From: JANMDN01 sp031376285
Lineage (GTDB): Bacteria; Actinomycetota; Thermoleophilia; Miltoncostaeales; Miltoncostaeaceae
Length of the DNA: 64,000 nt
NCBI GenBank assembly: GCA_031376285.1
Contig: JANMDN010000059.1
Location: forward strand, 1 to 64,000
Direction: 5' to 3'
This document shows, piece after piece, positions 51,169 through 59,613 of this stretch (its first letter is position 1; each line of letters starts with the position of its first letter). Below the pieces are notes generated by a model. That model was given only the letters and a program-made list of their open reading frames with translations, was not told where the DNA came from and did not search any database. A program made the position numbers and the translations under genes.

Positions 51169-51667
51169 CCAAACACGCCGCCGCCGAATGTCAATCCAAC
51201 CGCTGGCACATCTCCCGGTGGAGCCACCGAAACCGAACCCGTGGTCTCCTTGACGTTCGACGACGGATGGCGCAGTCAGTACACGAACGCCATCCCGCTG
51301 CTCGATCGCTACGGCTTTCGTCCGACGCAGTACATCCACGCCGGTGGCGCCAGTGACCCGGAGCACGTCACCGAGGCCCACAGCGTGATTCACGCGCACC
51401 TCACCGCGCTCAGTCCGACGCAACTTCAACGCGAACTTGTCGACAGCCGGCAAACGCTCGAGGCGATCATCGGCGCTCCGGTTATCGATTTCGCGACACC
51501 ATACGGCGACTACAACCCTGCGGTGCTCGCAGCGATCAGCACGATCTACCGGAACACATCGCACCGCAAGGAGCCGCTACAACCGAGCGACTGCCTTCAA
51601 CCCGAGCTACATCCGCACCCAGGCCTTGAGCGTGGGCACGACCTCGCTCGCAAACCGTTGGAGCTGA
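51169..51667 (+). pseudogene. polysaccharide deacetylase (NodB) remnant, truncated and frameshifted
   Basis: The frame opens after a TGA at 51166 with a Pro/Thr-rich linker (PNVNPTAGTSPGGATETEP). It then carries the NodB block VVSLTFDDGWRSQYTNAIPLLDRYGF with the metal-binding Asp-Asp, and IDFATPYGDYNPAV. Near 51555-51580 it must change frame to continue RYNRATAFNPSYIRTQALSVGTTSLAN to 51667, the usual end of such domains. No signal peptide or upstream module is left. Its end overlaps the 3' end of the convergent LLM gene by 61 bases. Confidence 0.7.
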
Positions 51668-52590
51668 CCATCAGGGTCTGGCCCGATCGGAACGAAGATC
51701 ACCGCGTCAGCGCCCGCCGTCGCAACGGCCTCGATTGAGGATTGGACCTGCGCCGCGCTCCCGCAGGCGGTAAGCATCTCGACGAGATCGTCGGGAACCT
51801 CTGGCGCAATCCGGTCCGCTGTCGCGAGTGACCTCAAGCGGCCGAGGTCGTCGTCGCGGTCCAGTGCGTCAAGTTGGACCGCACAGCTCCCGTCCAAGAG
51901 AACTTCGGCGATCCATCGTCGGGCGAGGCTCAGGTCCCGATCAATGCGGCCCTTCACGAAGACCGTCATGCGATGAGCATCAGTGCGCCCGGAGGCGGCT
52001 CGACCTTCCTCGATCCGTTCGCGAGCCCAGCGGATGTAGGCCGGGGCAGCCGGCTCCGCGAGGATCGTTCCGTCCGCGCTTCGACCCGACGCCCGCAGGC
52101 CGAGGCGACGACGGACGCCAAGCACCACCGGAGGCGCAGCCGACGGAGCCTGGGCAAGCCGTACGCCGTCCAAGCGGACATGTGAACCGGTCATGGTCAC
52201 GGTGTCGCCCGCGAGCAGTTTACGGACGGCGAGGGCCACCTCCTCCAGGGCCTGTACGGGACGCTTGGGGAGCGCTCTCACTTGCTCCATCCACGCCGGA
52301 ACGCCGTGCCCGAGGCCGGCGACAAAGCGCCCTGGATAGATGTTCGCAAGGGTCGCGATCTCCATCGCCGTGGCCGCAGCGTTCCGGAAGACGGCGGGCA
52401 TGATTCCGATCCCAACGGTCACGTGCTCGGTCGCGGCAAGGGCAGTCGCGCTCGCCGCAATTCCACCCGAGAGAAAGCAGTCCTCCCAGAGCCAGAATTC
52501 GTCGAGACCAGCGGCCTCGACCTCGCGTGCCACTCTGGCGATGCTCGCCGCAGGCCGGTCTGCCGTTAAGACCGCACCAAAGGCGGTCAT
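51607..52590 (-). CDS. luciferase-like (LLM class, F420-type) oxidoreductase
   Basis: This is a 327-residue TIM-barrel flavin/F420-dependent oxidoreductase. Typical blocks are AREVEAAGLDEFWLWEDCF, VGIGIMPAVFRNAAATAMEIATL, GRFVAGLGHGVPAWM, and VVLGVRRRLGLRASGRSADGTIL. The pattern is closest to the F420-dependent group of actinobacteria. The start shares one base with the stop of the cupin gene (TGATG). Substrate unknown. Confidence 0.9.
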   Translation of the reverse strand: MTAFGAVLTADRPAASIARVAREVEAAGLDEFWLWEDCFLSGGIAASATALAATEHVTVGIGIMPAVFRNAAATAMEIATLANIYPGRFVAGLGHGVPAWMEQVRALPKRPVQALEEVALAVRKLLAGDTVTMTGSHVRLDGVRLAQAPSAAPPVVLGVRRRLGLRASGRSADGTILAEPAAPAYIRWARERIEEGRAASGRTDAHRMTVFVKGRIDRDLSLARRWIAEVLLDGSCAVQLDALDRDDDLGRLRSLATADRIAPEVPDDLVEMLTACGSAAQVQSSIEAVATAGADAVIFVPIGPDPDGQLQRFASEVVPTLKAWVRM

Positions 52591-53219
52591 CAGGACGGGT
52601 AGTCCGCTCGGTCGCGTAACGAGTCAAGGTCTGCGTCGTCGCCCGCCCAAGCCCGTGTCCGGGGGTCGGCGGCAAACGCGCGAGCGAGGTGCGCCACGGC
52701 TTCCGCGCCTTGTCCGTTCAACGCGCAGTAGCAGGCCAGCTGGTAGCGCAACCCACCATTGTCAGGGTGATCGGTGAGCCCCTCCGAGGCGACTTCGATC
52801 GCCCGCTCGTAGTCGCCGGTGGCGACGTGCGGCTGGGCTGCGTACCAGTACTCGAACGGTGAGGTTGGCAACGCCGCACCCGGTGTTCCTCCGATGACGA
52901 GAACCGTTGTTTCCGGTTCGGCAGCCACGGCCTCCCGGTGCTCGCCGGGGGAGATGAACAGGAGCGTCCCCGTTGGCGCGTCGATCGCCTCACCGTCGAC
53001 CATGAATCTCGCGCGGCCGGCGGTGACGAGGTACAGCTCCTCGTGGCCCCCGGCATTGGGGCTCGACTCGTCGTGGGGCTCGATGACGACGTCTCCCGCC
53101 ATCGCGCCAGTGCAACCGTTCACGCCGAAGGCCGTGATGCCGAAATGGCGGCGGACCGGTCGCCAAATGAGCCCGTCGTTGTCGACCCGCTCGATCGCGT
53201 CCATGTGGGAAACCCGCAT
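52590..53219 (-). CDS. cupin-domain protein with C-terminal helical (TPR-like) part
   Basis: This is a 209-residue protein. A cupin barrel at about 40-112 has the first motif as GGHEELYLVTAGRARFMVDGE and the second as FISPGEHREAV. The C-terminal 90 residues (GDYERAIEVASEGLTDHPDNGGLRYQLACYCALNGQ) look like two tetratricopeptide repeats. It is the first gene of a two-gene operon with the LLM oxidoreductase. The combination suggests a small sensor or stabilising protein, but no specific function is known. Confidence 0.85.
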   Translation of the reverse strand: MRVSHMDAIERVDNDGLIWRPVRRHFGITAFGVNGCTGAMAGDVVIEPHDESSPNAGGHEELYLVTAGRARFMVDGEAIDAPTGTLLFISPGEHREAVAAEPETTVLVIGGTPGAALPTSPFEYWYAAQPHVATGDYERAIEVASEGLTDHPDNGGLRYQLACYCALNGQGAEAVAHLARAFAADPRTRAWAGDDADLDSLRDRADYPS

Positions 53220-53295
53220 CGCCCTGACCCTACTGTCTGGAACGACGGCGACCTCGTTTGCGGGCCCGTAGCCAAGACCTCAGTCTGGGAAACGC

Positions 53296-53352
53296 TTGAC
53301 AGGTGCCCACCGTTTGGTAGCGTACCAATCAGTTAGATAACCAATCAGTTAG
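53296..53352 (+). promoter_or_regulatory. promoter and direct-repeat operator of the arsR-type operon
   Basis: TTGACA (53296-53301), a 16-bp spacer and TAGCGT (53318-53323) form a good promoter. Immediately downstream are two exact copies of ACCAATCAGTTAG (53324-53336 and 53340-53352) with a 16-bp period, bounded by GTACC and GGTAC. This is where the ArsR-type protein would bind to repress its own operon. Confidence 0.8.
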
Positions 53353-53362
53353 GTACGGTCCG

Positions 53363-53722
53363 GTGAGTGATGCCAAACAGCAACTGAGTCGAACGTTCGC
53401 TGCGCTCGCTGATCCAACTCGGCGGGCGATTCTCGCTCGCCTCGCGGCGGGGGAGGCAAACGTGACTGAATTGTCGGAGCCGTTCGCGATGACCGGGCCG
53501 GCGGTCAGCAGGCATCTTCGGGTGCTTGAGGCGGCGGGGTTGATCACGCGTGGGCGAAACGCGCAGTGGCGCCCGTGCAAGCTCAACGCCGGACCGCTCG
53601 GCGAGGCGACCGGATGGCTCGAGCGCTATCGCGAGTTTTGGGAGGCCGGCTTTGACCGCCTCGACCAGCACCTACGCGACATCCAACAGAGAGGAGCAAA
53701 CGATGACCCTGGCGCCGAATGA
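53363..53722 (+). CDS. ArsR-family winged-helix transcriptional regulator
   Basis: This is a 119-residue ArsR-type repressor. It has LSRTFAALADPTRRAILARLAAGE, then the recognition helix region MTGPAVSRHLRVLEAAGLI and the wing TRGRNAQWRPCKLN. No CxC metal site typical of ArsR/SmtB metal sensors is seen; this subclass (paired with SRPBCC proteins) responds to other signals. It starts with GTG at 53363, 10 bases after its operator repeats, and overlaps the next gene by 20 bases. Confidence 0.93.
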   Translation: MSDAKQQLSRTFAALADPTRRAILARLAAGEANVTELSEPFAMTGPAVSRHLRVLEAAGLITRGRNAQWRPCKLNAGPLGEATGWLERYREFWEAGFDRLDQHLRDIQQRGANDDPGAE

Positions 53723-54173
53723 GGCAACGGCCGGTCCTGAGCTTGTGATCACGCGTGTGTTCGATGCCCCGCGGGAACTCGTGTTCCAGGCGTGGACCGA
53801 TCTCGAGCAGCTGGCGGCCTGGTCGGCCCCGGACACGTTCACGACGGTCCACGTCGAGGGCGACCTACGCCCCGGGGGGAAGTGGCGCATGGGGATGCGC
53901 TCCGATGCGTACGGCGAGTTTTGGAACCACGGGGAGTGGCGTGAGATCACCCCACCGGAGCGTCTGATCTTTACGACCTCGTGGGAAGAGACCGATGGGA
54001 GGCCCGAGCACGAGATGCTGATCACCGTGACCTTCACCGATCTTGACCGGAAGACCGAGATGACCTTCCACCAGGCCGTGTTCATGCACGACCAAAGTCG
54101 GGACAGCCACCGTGACGGGTGGACGGAATGCTTCGACAAACTCGACGCCCACCTCGAGGCGGTGACCTCATGA
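53703..54173 (+). CDS. AHSA1/SRPBCC-family protein
   Basis: This is a 156-residue helix-grip protein of the Aha1/SRPBCC group: ELVITRVFDAPRELVFQAWTDLEQLAAW, GKWRMGMRSDAYGEFWNHGEW, ITPPERLIFTTSWEET, and GWTECFDKLDAHLEA. The ArsR-SRPBCC pairing is very common. These proteins are thought to bind small hydrophobic molecules, and none of the substrates is known well. It is translationally coupled on both sides (20-base overlap upstream, 4-base ATGA overlap downstream). Confidence 0.92.
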   Translation: MTLAPNEATAGPELVITRVFDAPRELVFQAWTDLEQLAAWSAPDTFTTVHVEGDLRPGGKWRMGMRSDAYGEFWNHGEWREITPPERLIFTTSWEETDGRPEHEMLITVTFTDLDRKTEMTFHQAVFMHDQSRDSHRDGWTECFDKLDAHLEAVTS

Positions 54174-54574
54174 GCGCGGCGCAGACGCCGAGTGCGTTTA
54201 CGAAGGTCAACCTGCGTGATGTCGAGGACTCCGCGGTCGCGTTCGGGTTGTCCGAGATCCAGGAGGCCCGCTTTTGCGCCGGGGATCTCGGGGCTCACGC
54301 GACCGGGCTTGCCCACCACGTCCTCCGGCCGGGCCGACGCCAAGCGTTCGGGCATCGGCACGTCGCGGCGGAAGAGATCTATGTTGTGCTCTCAGGCCAT
54401 GGTCGCCTGAGGCTCGATCACGAGATCATCGACGTCGCCCTTCGCGACGCGATCCGCGTCGCCCCGACCGTTGCCCGGAAGTTCGAGGCTGGCCCCGAAG
54501 GCCTTGAGCTGCTTGTCTTCGGGCCGAGCACTCCCGGCGACGGAGAGATCCTCAGCGACTTCTGGACCGACTGA
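54170..54574 (+). CDS. cupin-domain protein
   Basis: This is a 134-residue single cupin. AFGHRHVAAEEIYVVLSGHGRLRLD supplies the metal-binding His-x-His and Glu, and IDVALRDAIRVAPTVARKFEAG is the second motif, with the usual His replaced. It overlaps the SRPBCC gene by 4 bases. The role is unclear; small cupins like this may be sugar- or aromatic-modifying enzymes or sensors. Confidence 0.88.
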   Translation: MSAAQTPSAFTKVNLRDVEDSAVAFGLSEIQEARFCAGDLGAHATGLAHHVLRPGRRQAFGHRHVAAEEIYVVLSGHGRLRLDHEIIDVALRDAIRVAPTVARKFEAGPEGLELLVFGPSTPGDGEILSDFWTD

Positions 54575-54583
54575 CGGCCCACT

Positions 54584-55274
54584 GTGATCAGTGCCGAGCA
54601 ACACGGCCCAATGGTCGTCGGCTCTGCGCGAATCCTCGTGCCCATTTTGTACCAGAACACCGGTAGCTCCTCCTTCGTCGCTCGAATCGCGCTCGACGAG
54701 GCGGGGGTTCCATACGAGACGGTCGACATTGCGTCGAAGGACCGTTCTGGCCCTCCGGAATTCCTCACGACGTCCCTGACGCGACCGGTGCCGGCACTCG
54801 ACGACGACGGGGTGAAGGTCTTTGAGTGCGGTGCGTTGCTCCTCTACCTCACGGACCGCTATCCGGAGGCAAAGCTCGGGCCGGCGGTCGGCTACCCAGG
54901 TCGCGGCGACTACGTGAGCTGGATGGTGTGGACCGCAAACACTCTCCACATCGCGATGGACGAAATCGAGGGGGCGCCGACGCACCTTCTCGACAACGCC
55001 ACCAGTGGCGCGCAGGAGAACGCTTGCACTCCTTGAAGAGCGCCTGGCGGGGCGCGACTGGATCGTGGGCGACACCTTCAGCCTCGTCGACGCCTACGTC
55101 TACGTGTTGGTCGGTTGGCAGCATTTCACGACGGGCTGCGCCTCGGCGGCGGCGCACTCCAGGCGCACTTCGCGCGCATTAGTGCTCGCCCGGCGGTCGT
55201 GCGCGCCCGTGCGTTCGACCACCCTCGACGAGAGACTAAACGAGGAAGGCCGCACCGAAGTCATCGCCCGGTAG
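54584..55274 (+). pseudogene. glutathione S-transferase-like gene with several frameshifts
   Basis: The first part reads ILYQNTGSSSFVARIALDEAGVPYETVDI and ALDDDGVKVFECGALLLYLTDRYP in one frame (GST N-terminal domain). The C-terminal domain follows in other frames: TLALLEERLAGRDWIVGDTFSLVDAYVYVLVGW (frame from about 55010), HDGLRLGGGALQAHFARISARPAVV (from about 55125), and DERLNEEGRTEVIA at the end. At least two and probably three indels are needed. Joined, they make a full-length GST of about 225 residues. It follows the cupin gene by 9 bases, so it was part of the ArsR operon. Confidence 0.75.
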
Positions 55275-55303
55275 ACGACAGGCCCCGTGATGGGGCCCGT
55301 CGC
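55275..55303. terminator. bidirectional terminator between GST remnant and nrdJ
   Basis: GGCCCC pairs with GGGGCC around a short loop (55281-55297), extended by GACGAC/GTCGC-like flanks. It lies between two convergent genes, 29 bases from the nrdJ stop. Confidence 0.6.
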
Positions 55304-55331
55304 ATCCAACAACCACTTTGTGAGCGTGGCG

Positions 55332-58181
55332 CTACGAGCAGCCCGAGGTGCTCCCGCAGTTCATGCACTTGTAGCAAGAGCCTGAGCGGATCATCGTCCA
55401 GCCGCAGGAGCCGCACAGGGCGCCGTCCTGGTCGACCTTGAACGCGAACGCTCCGCCCTGTCCGGGAGGCAGCGCGAACTCCACCTGGCCCGGGTTATGG
55501 GCGTGGCCATTGCCGTTTGCCTTCGCTGGCGCCTCGACCGCTCCTGAGGCCTTCGGGGTGCTCGCTTCGATCTCGTCGTCAGCAGCCTGTGCTGCCTCAG
55601 CGCGAAGGTTCGGGGTGATCACGCCGACCTGGCGCTTCTCGTCCTCCGAGAGGAACTGCGACGACAGCCAACGGACGATGTAGTCGACGATCGACTTCGC
55701 CATCGGGATGTCGGGGTTCTTCGTGAAGCCGGACGGGTCAAAGCGCATGTGGCTGAGCTTGTCGGCCACGATCTGGATCGGCACGCCGTACTGCAGGGCA
55801 AGCGACATCATGATCGCGAGCGAGTCGATCAGGCCTGAGACGGTCGAACCCTGCTTTGCCATCTTCATGAAGATCTCGCCCGGGCTCCCGTCCTCGTACT
55901 TGCCCACCGTGATGTAGCCGTCGTGGTCGGCGATCGAGAAGTGGTGCGTGATCGCCTGACGGGTATCGGGCATCCGCCGCCGGGTCGGGCGGGCCGCCGC
56001 CGCGGCAGGTGTCGACGCGGCCGATGCGTTCGCGGCGTTGTCGCCACTCTTGCCGGTCGAGAGCGGCTGCGTGCGCTTCGACCCGTCGCGGTAGATCGCA
56101 AGCGCCTTGACGCCTTCCTTCCAGGCGAGCATGTACGCCGCCGCGATGTCTTCGGGCGTCGCGTCGTTTGCCATGTTGACGGTCTTCGAGATCGCTCCCG
56201 AGATGAAGGGCTGGACCGCACCCATCATCTTGATGTGGCCCTTGTAGTGAATGAGCCGCTCGCCGTTCAGCGGGGGGAAGGCGCAGTCGAAGACGGCCAG
56301 GTGCTCGTCCTTGAGGCCCGGTGCGCCCTCGATCGTCTCGTGCTCGTCGATGAAGTCGTTGATCTTGCTGACCTCGTCGGCGTCGTAGCCGAGCTTCGTG
56401 AGGGCCTGCGGAACGGTTTGGTTAACGATCTTCATCACGCCGCCGCCAACGAGGCGCTTGTACTTCACGAGCGCGATATCGGGCTCGACGCCGGTCGTGT
56501 CGCAGTCCATCATGAAGCCGATTGTGCCGGTCGGCGCGAGCACCGAGGCCTGGCTGTTTCGGAAGCCGTGAACCTCACCGCGCGCAGCGGCTCCGTCCCA
56601 CGATTCGCGCGCCGCGTCGAGCACGCCGCGATCCAAAACGAGATCATCCGAGAGGGCCTTCGCCGCACGCTGGTGCATGCGGATGACGCCCTGCATCGGC
56701 TGGGCGTTGTTGGCGTAGCCCTGGAAGGGGCCCATCCGCTCGGCAAGGCGCGTCGACATCTCGTACGCGCGCCCGGTCATGAGCGCTGTAATCGCCCCAG
56801 CGTAGGCCCGTCCCTGGTCGGAGTCATACGGGAGGCCGTGCGACATCAGGAGCGCGCCGAGGTTGGCGTACCCGAGCCCGAGCTGACGGTAGTTGCGGGC
56901 GTTTCGCGTGATCTCCTCGGTGGGGTAGCCCGACCGGGCCACCACGATGTCCATCGCCGTGATGATCACGTCGACTGCCTGGCGGAAGTCGTCGAGCAGG
57001 AACGCGCCCTCCCCGTCGACGAAGTGCATGAGGTTCAGCGACGCGAGGTTGCAGGCCGAGTCGTCGAGGTGCATGTACTCCGAGCACGGGTTCGACGCGT
57101 TGATCCGCCCCGAGACCGGGCAGGTATGCCAACGATTGATCGTCGTGTCGAACTGCATCCCAGGATCGCCGCAGACCCACGCCGCCTCGGAGATCGCCCG
57201 CATCAGGTCACGCGCACGCATCGTGGCGATCGTCTCGCCGCTCGTGATCGCCTTCGTGTGCCAATCGGCGTTGCCCTCGGCCGCGTACATGAACTCGTCG
57301 GTGACCCGCACCGAGTTGTTCGCGTTCTGGAACTGGATCGAGTGCCACGCCTCACCGTTCAGGCCCATGTCGTAGCCCATCTCACCGAGGGCCCAGGCCT
57401 TCTTCTCTTCATTTGCCTTGCAGTTGACGAACTCGAGGATGTCGGGGTGGTCGCAGTTGAGGATGACCATCTTGGCGGCGCGCCGTGTCGTGCCGCCGCT
57501 CTTGATCGCCCCCGCGCACGAGTCGGCGCCACGCATGAAGCTGACCGGACCGGAAGCCGTGCCACCGGCCGAAAGGCGCTCGGTCGATGACCGGAGGCGC
57601 GAGAGGTTCACACCGGACCCCGAGCCACCCTTGAAGATCCGCCCCTCCTTCGAGATCCACTCGAGGATCGAGCTCATGTCGTCGTCGACCGAGAGGATGA
57701 AGCAGGCCGAGCATTGGGGGTTCTCGGTCAGCCCGACGTTGAACCAGACCGGTGAGTTGAAGGCCACCTTCTGGCGAACGAGGAGGTGGGTCAGCTCGAC
57801 CTCGAAGGTCTCGGCCTCGGAGTCCGAGGCGAAGTAGCCCTCCTCGATCCCCCAACGTCGGATCGTCTTCGCGACCCGGTCGATGATCTGGCGCACGCTT
57901 CGCTCGCGCTCGGGAGCGCCGAGCGCGCCGCGGAAGTACTTCGAGGCGACCACGTTCGTCGCGAGCTGCGACCAACTGGCCGGGATCTCGATGTCCTTCT
58001 GCTCGAAGACCGTCCCGCCGCCCTCGGACGCGATGTTGGCGGTCCGCAGCTCCCATTCGATCTCGTCGTAGGGATGCACGGCCGGCGTCGTGAAGTGGCG
58101 GGTCAAGCCGAGAGGAGTGCTCGGGCTCGCTGCGTCCCCACGGCTGGCCGGTCCGGCCGTGGGAAGGATCTCAGTCGCCAT
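55332..58181 (-). CDS. nrdJ: adenosylcobalamin-dependent (class II) ribonucleotide reductase
   Basis: This 949-residue enzyme makes deoxyribonucleotides with vitamin B12 as radical source, so it works with or without oxygen. I place the start at the ATG at 58181, because residues upstream of it overlap the nrdR gene and look non-coding. NSPVWFNVG is near 142-150 with Cys157/160 in CSACFIL. The active site NPCSEYMHL lies near 365, and the C-terminal zinc-ribbon CGSCGW...CYKCMNCG provides reducing cysteines. Its start overlaps the nrdR stop by 11 bases, so it is cotranscribed with its own regulator. The window shows no class I reductase. Confidence 0.95.
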   Translation of the reverse strand: MATEILPTAGPASRGDAASPSTPLGLTRHFTTPAVHPYDEIEWELRTANIASEGGGTVFEQKDIEIPASWSQLATNVVASKYFRGALGAPERERSVRQIIDRVAKTIRRWGIEEGYFASDSEAETFEVELTHLLVRQKVAFNSPVWFNVGLTENPQCSACFILSVDDDMSSILEWISKEGRIFKGGSGSGVNLSRLRSSTERLSAGGTASGPVSFMRGADSCAGAIKSGGTTRRAAKMVILNCDHPDILEFVNCKANEEKKAWALGEMGYDMGLNGEAWHSIQFQNANNSVRVTDEFMYAAEGNADWHTKAITSGETIATMRARDLMRAISEAAWVCGDPGMQFDTTINRWHTCPVSGRINASNPCSEYMHLDDSACNLASLNLMHFVDGEGAFLLDDFRQAVDVIITAMDIVVARSGYPTEEITRNARNYRQLGLGYANLGALLMSHGLPYDSDQGRAYAGAITALMTGRAYEMSTRLAERMGPFQGYANNAQPMQGVIRMHQRAAKALSDDLVLDRGVLDAARESWDGAAARGEVHGFRNSQASVLAPTGTIGFMMDCDTTGVEPDIALVKYKRLVGGGVMKIVNQTVPQALTKLGYDADEVSKINDFIDEHETIEGAPGLKDEHLAVFDCAFPPLNGERLIHYKGHIKMMGAVQPFISGAISKTVNMANDATPEDIAAAYMLAWKEGVKALAIYRDGSKRTQPLSTGKSGDNAANASAASTPAAAAARPTRRRMPDTRQAITHHFSIADHDGYITVGKYEDGSPGEIFMKMAKQGSTVSGLIDSLAIMMSLALQYGVPIQIVADKLSHMRFDPSGFTKNPDIPMAKSIVDYIVRWLSSQFLSEDEKRQVGVITPNLRAEAAQAADDEIEASTPKASGAVEAPAKANGNGHAHNPGQVEFALPPGQGGAFAFKVDQDGALCGSCGWTMIRSGSCYKCMNCGSTSGCS

Positions 58182-58788
58182 CGTTTGTCTCCTGGGAGGT
58201 GGGGGGAACGGTTTCAAGGGTGCGGCCACCATCCACAGCACGGAGCAAGTGACGGCGGTTTCTGGGCTTGTCGGACGGGCCGTCGAGGCCGGCGAAGAGG
58301 GTCTCGTCGAGCGGACTCTGACCATTCGAGAGGGGTGGCTCGCGTTCGAGGCGCGACAGTTCTTCGCCGAATTCCTCGACATCTTCGAACTGGCGGTAGA
58401 CCGAGGCGAATCGGACGTAAGCGACCTGGTCGATGTCCTTGAGGCGTCGGAGCGCGAGCTCGCCGATGACGGCGGTTCGAACCTCGCCTCGGAGGCGGTT
58501 TCGCAGCTCGCTTTCGATGTCTCGAACCGCGACTTCGAGGAGGCCGGTGGTGACGCGACGCTTGTGGCAAGCCCGTAGGAGGCCGTCCAGGAGCTTCAGG
58601 CGGTCGAAGCCCTCACGCTCTCCGGAGCGCTTGATCACGACAAGTGGAGCCTCTTCGATCCGCTCGTACGTCGTGAAGCGGCGACCGCAGGAATGGCACT
58701 CGCGTCGACGCCGGATGGCATCTTTGGCCTCCGGAACGCGCGACTCGACGACGCGGTGTTCGGAATCTTGGCAAAAAGGGCAAAGCAA
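58171..58788 (-). CDS. nrdR: transcriptional repressor NrdR
   Basis: This is a 205-residue regulator of ribonucleotide reductase genes. The zinc ribbon has CPFC (residues 3-6) and CHSCGRRFTTYER. The following ATP-cone (LVVIKRSGEREGFDRLKL...) senses ATP and dATP. It is longer than usual (about 150-170) because of a C-terminal extension of about 50 residues. The start is TTG, an unusual choice, placed so that the first cysteine is at residue 3 as in other NrdR proteins. Two NrdR boxes lie directly upstream, which fits autoregulation of the nrdR-nrdJ operon. Confidence 0.95.
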   Translation of the reverse strand: MLCPFCQDSEHRVVESRVPEAKDAIRRRRECHSCGRRFTTYERIEEAPLVVIKRSGEREGFDRLKLLDGLLRACHKRRVTTGLLEVAVRDIESELRNRLRGEVRTAVIGELALRRLKDIDQVAYVRFASVYRQFEDVEEFGEELSRLEREPPLSNGQSPLDETLFAGLDGPSDKPRNRRHLLRAVDGGRTLETVPPTSQETNDGD

Positions 58789-58797
58789 CGGTTTCAG

Positions 58798-58845
58798 ACC
58801 CTATCCCTAGTGGTGCGAGCTTGCAACCAACGCTACATAGAGCGT
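58798..58845. promoter_or_regulatory. two NrdR boxes upstream of nrdR-nrdJ
   Basis: On the plus strand, ACCCTATCCCTAGTGG (58798-58813) and ACGCTACATAGAGCGT (58830-58845) both follow the acaCwATATwwGtgt pattern. The second is also a perfect 18-bp palindrome when AACGCT/AGCGTT are counted (58829-58846). Their centres are 32 bp apart, three helical turns, the usual NrdR arrangement. Confidence 0.75.
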
Positions 58846-58929
58846 TCGGGGCCGAATCACTTGCACCTCCCACGGGGCCTGTCAAGCCCTTGCCAGGCCG
58901 TATCCCGCAACGTGCGAGGGAACCTTCTC

Positions 58930-59607
58930 TCAGCGAAGGAACGTCAGGTTGGTCACGGGCCAGTAGATGATCTCTCCCTGCCCGATGACCGCGTCGAGGT
59001 TTACGAACGCGGCCGGGATGTCGGCGGCCGTCTCCGGGTCGGCACCGCCGAGGGACCCCAACACGTCATTCCACTCTGGCCAGACCCGCGAGTCGCACGA
59101 GCCGGGGCGGTTGTCGCCCATCACAAAGAGCGAATGGGATGGGACGGTTACCGGTTCACCGAGCTTCCGACCCGGGAGGATCGGGAAGTCTGGGCGGACG
59201 CCGTCCTCGTCGCGTGAGGTCACGGCGTTGCGGACGGTAAACGGCCTGCCGTTGACGTACGGAACGTGCCCGCGAACCTGCACGGTGTCGCCGGCGACAG
59301 CGATCACTCGTTTGACAAACGGGACGTCGCTGGCGGTGTCACCACAGGCGTTGCGTGCCTCCTTGGTTGGCTCGAAGACCACGATGTCGCCACGTCTGGG
59401 GTCCCGAAATCGATAGATCAAACGGTTCGCAAGGATCCGGTCGTTCTCCTGGATGGTCGGGATCATCGATCCAGTCGGGATCTCGTAGGGCTTCGCCATC
59501 GCCTCCTGGATGACAAACGCAATCGCAAAGGCCACCGCAAGCGGCAGGATGAAATCCCGAATGATCGCCCGGAAACCGGCTCTCGACGATGACCGGCCTT
59601 CCGCCAT
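58930..59607 (-). CDS. lepB: type I signal peptidase (LepB)
   Basis: This 225-residue membrane peptidase cleaves secretory signal peptides. One N-terminal helix (about 20-34) is followed by the catalytic Ser47 (PTGSMIPT) and Lys99 (VPFVKRVI) and by the FVMGDNRPGSCDSR box. It is the bacterial Ser/Lys type, in contrast to the SipW-like enzyme at 4.4-5.0 kb. A tandem paralog is upstream at 59614, 6 bases away. It is the larger of the two because of an insert between the Lys and GDNR boxes. Confidence 0.95.
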   Translation of the reverse strand: MAEGRSSSRAGFRAIIRDFILPLAVAFAIAFVIQEAMAKPYEIPTGSMIPTIQENDRILANRLIYRFRDPRRGDIVVFEPTKEARNACGDTASDVPFVKRVIAVAGDTVQVRGHVPYVNGRPFTVRNAVTSRDEDGVRPDFPILPGRKLGEPVTVPSHSLFVMGDNRPGSCDSRVWPEWNDVLGSLGGADPETAADIPAAFVNLDAVIGQGEIIYWPVTNLTFLR

Positions 59608-59613
59608 TGCTCG

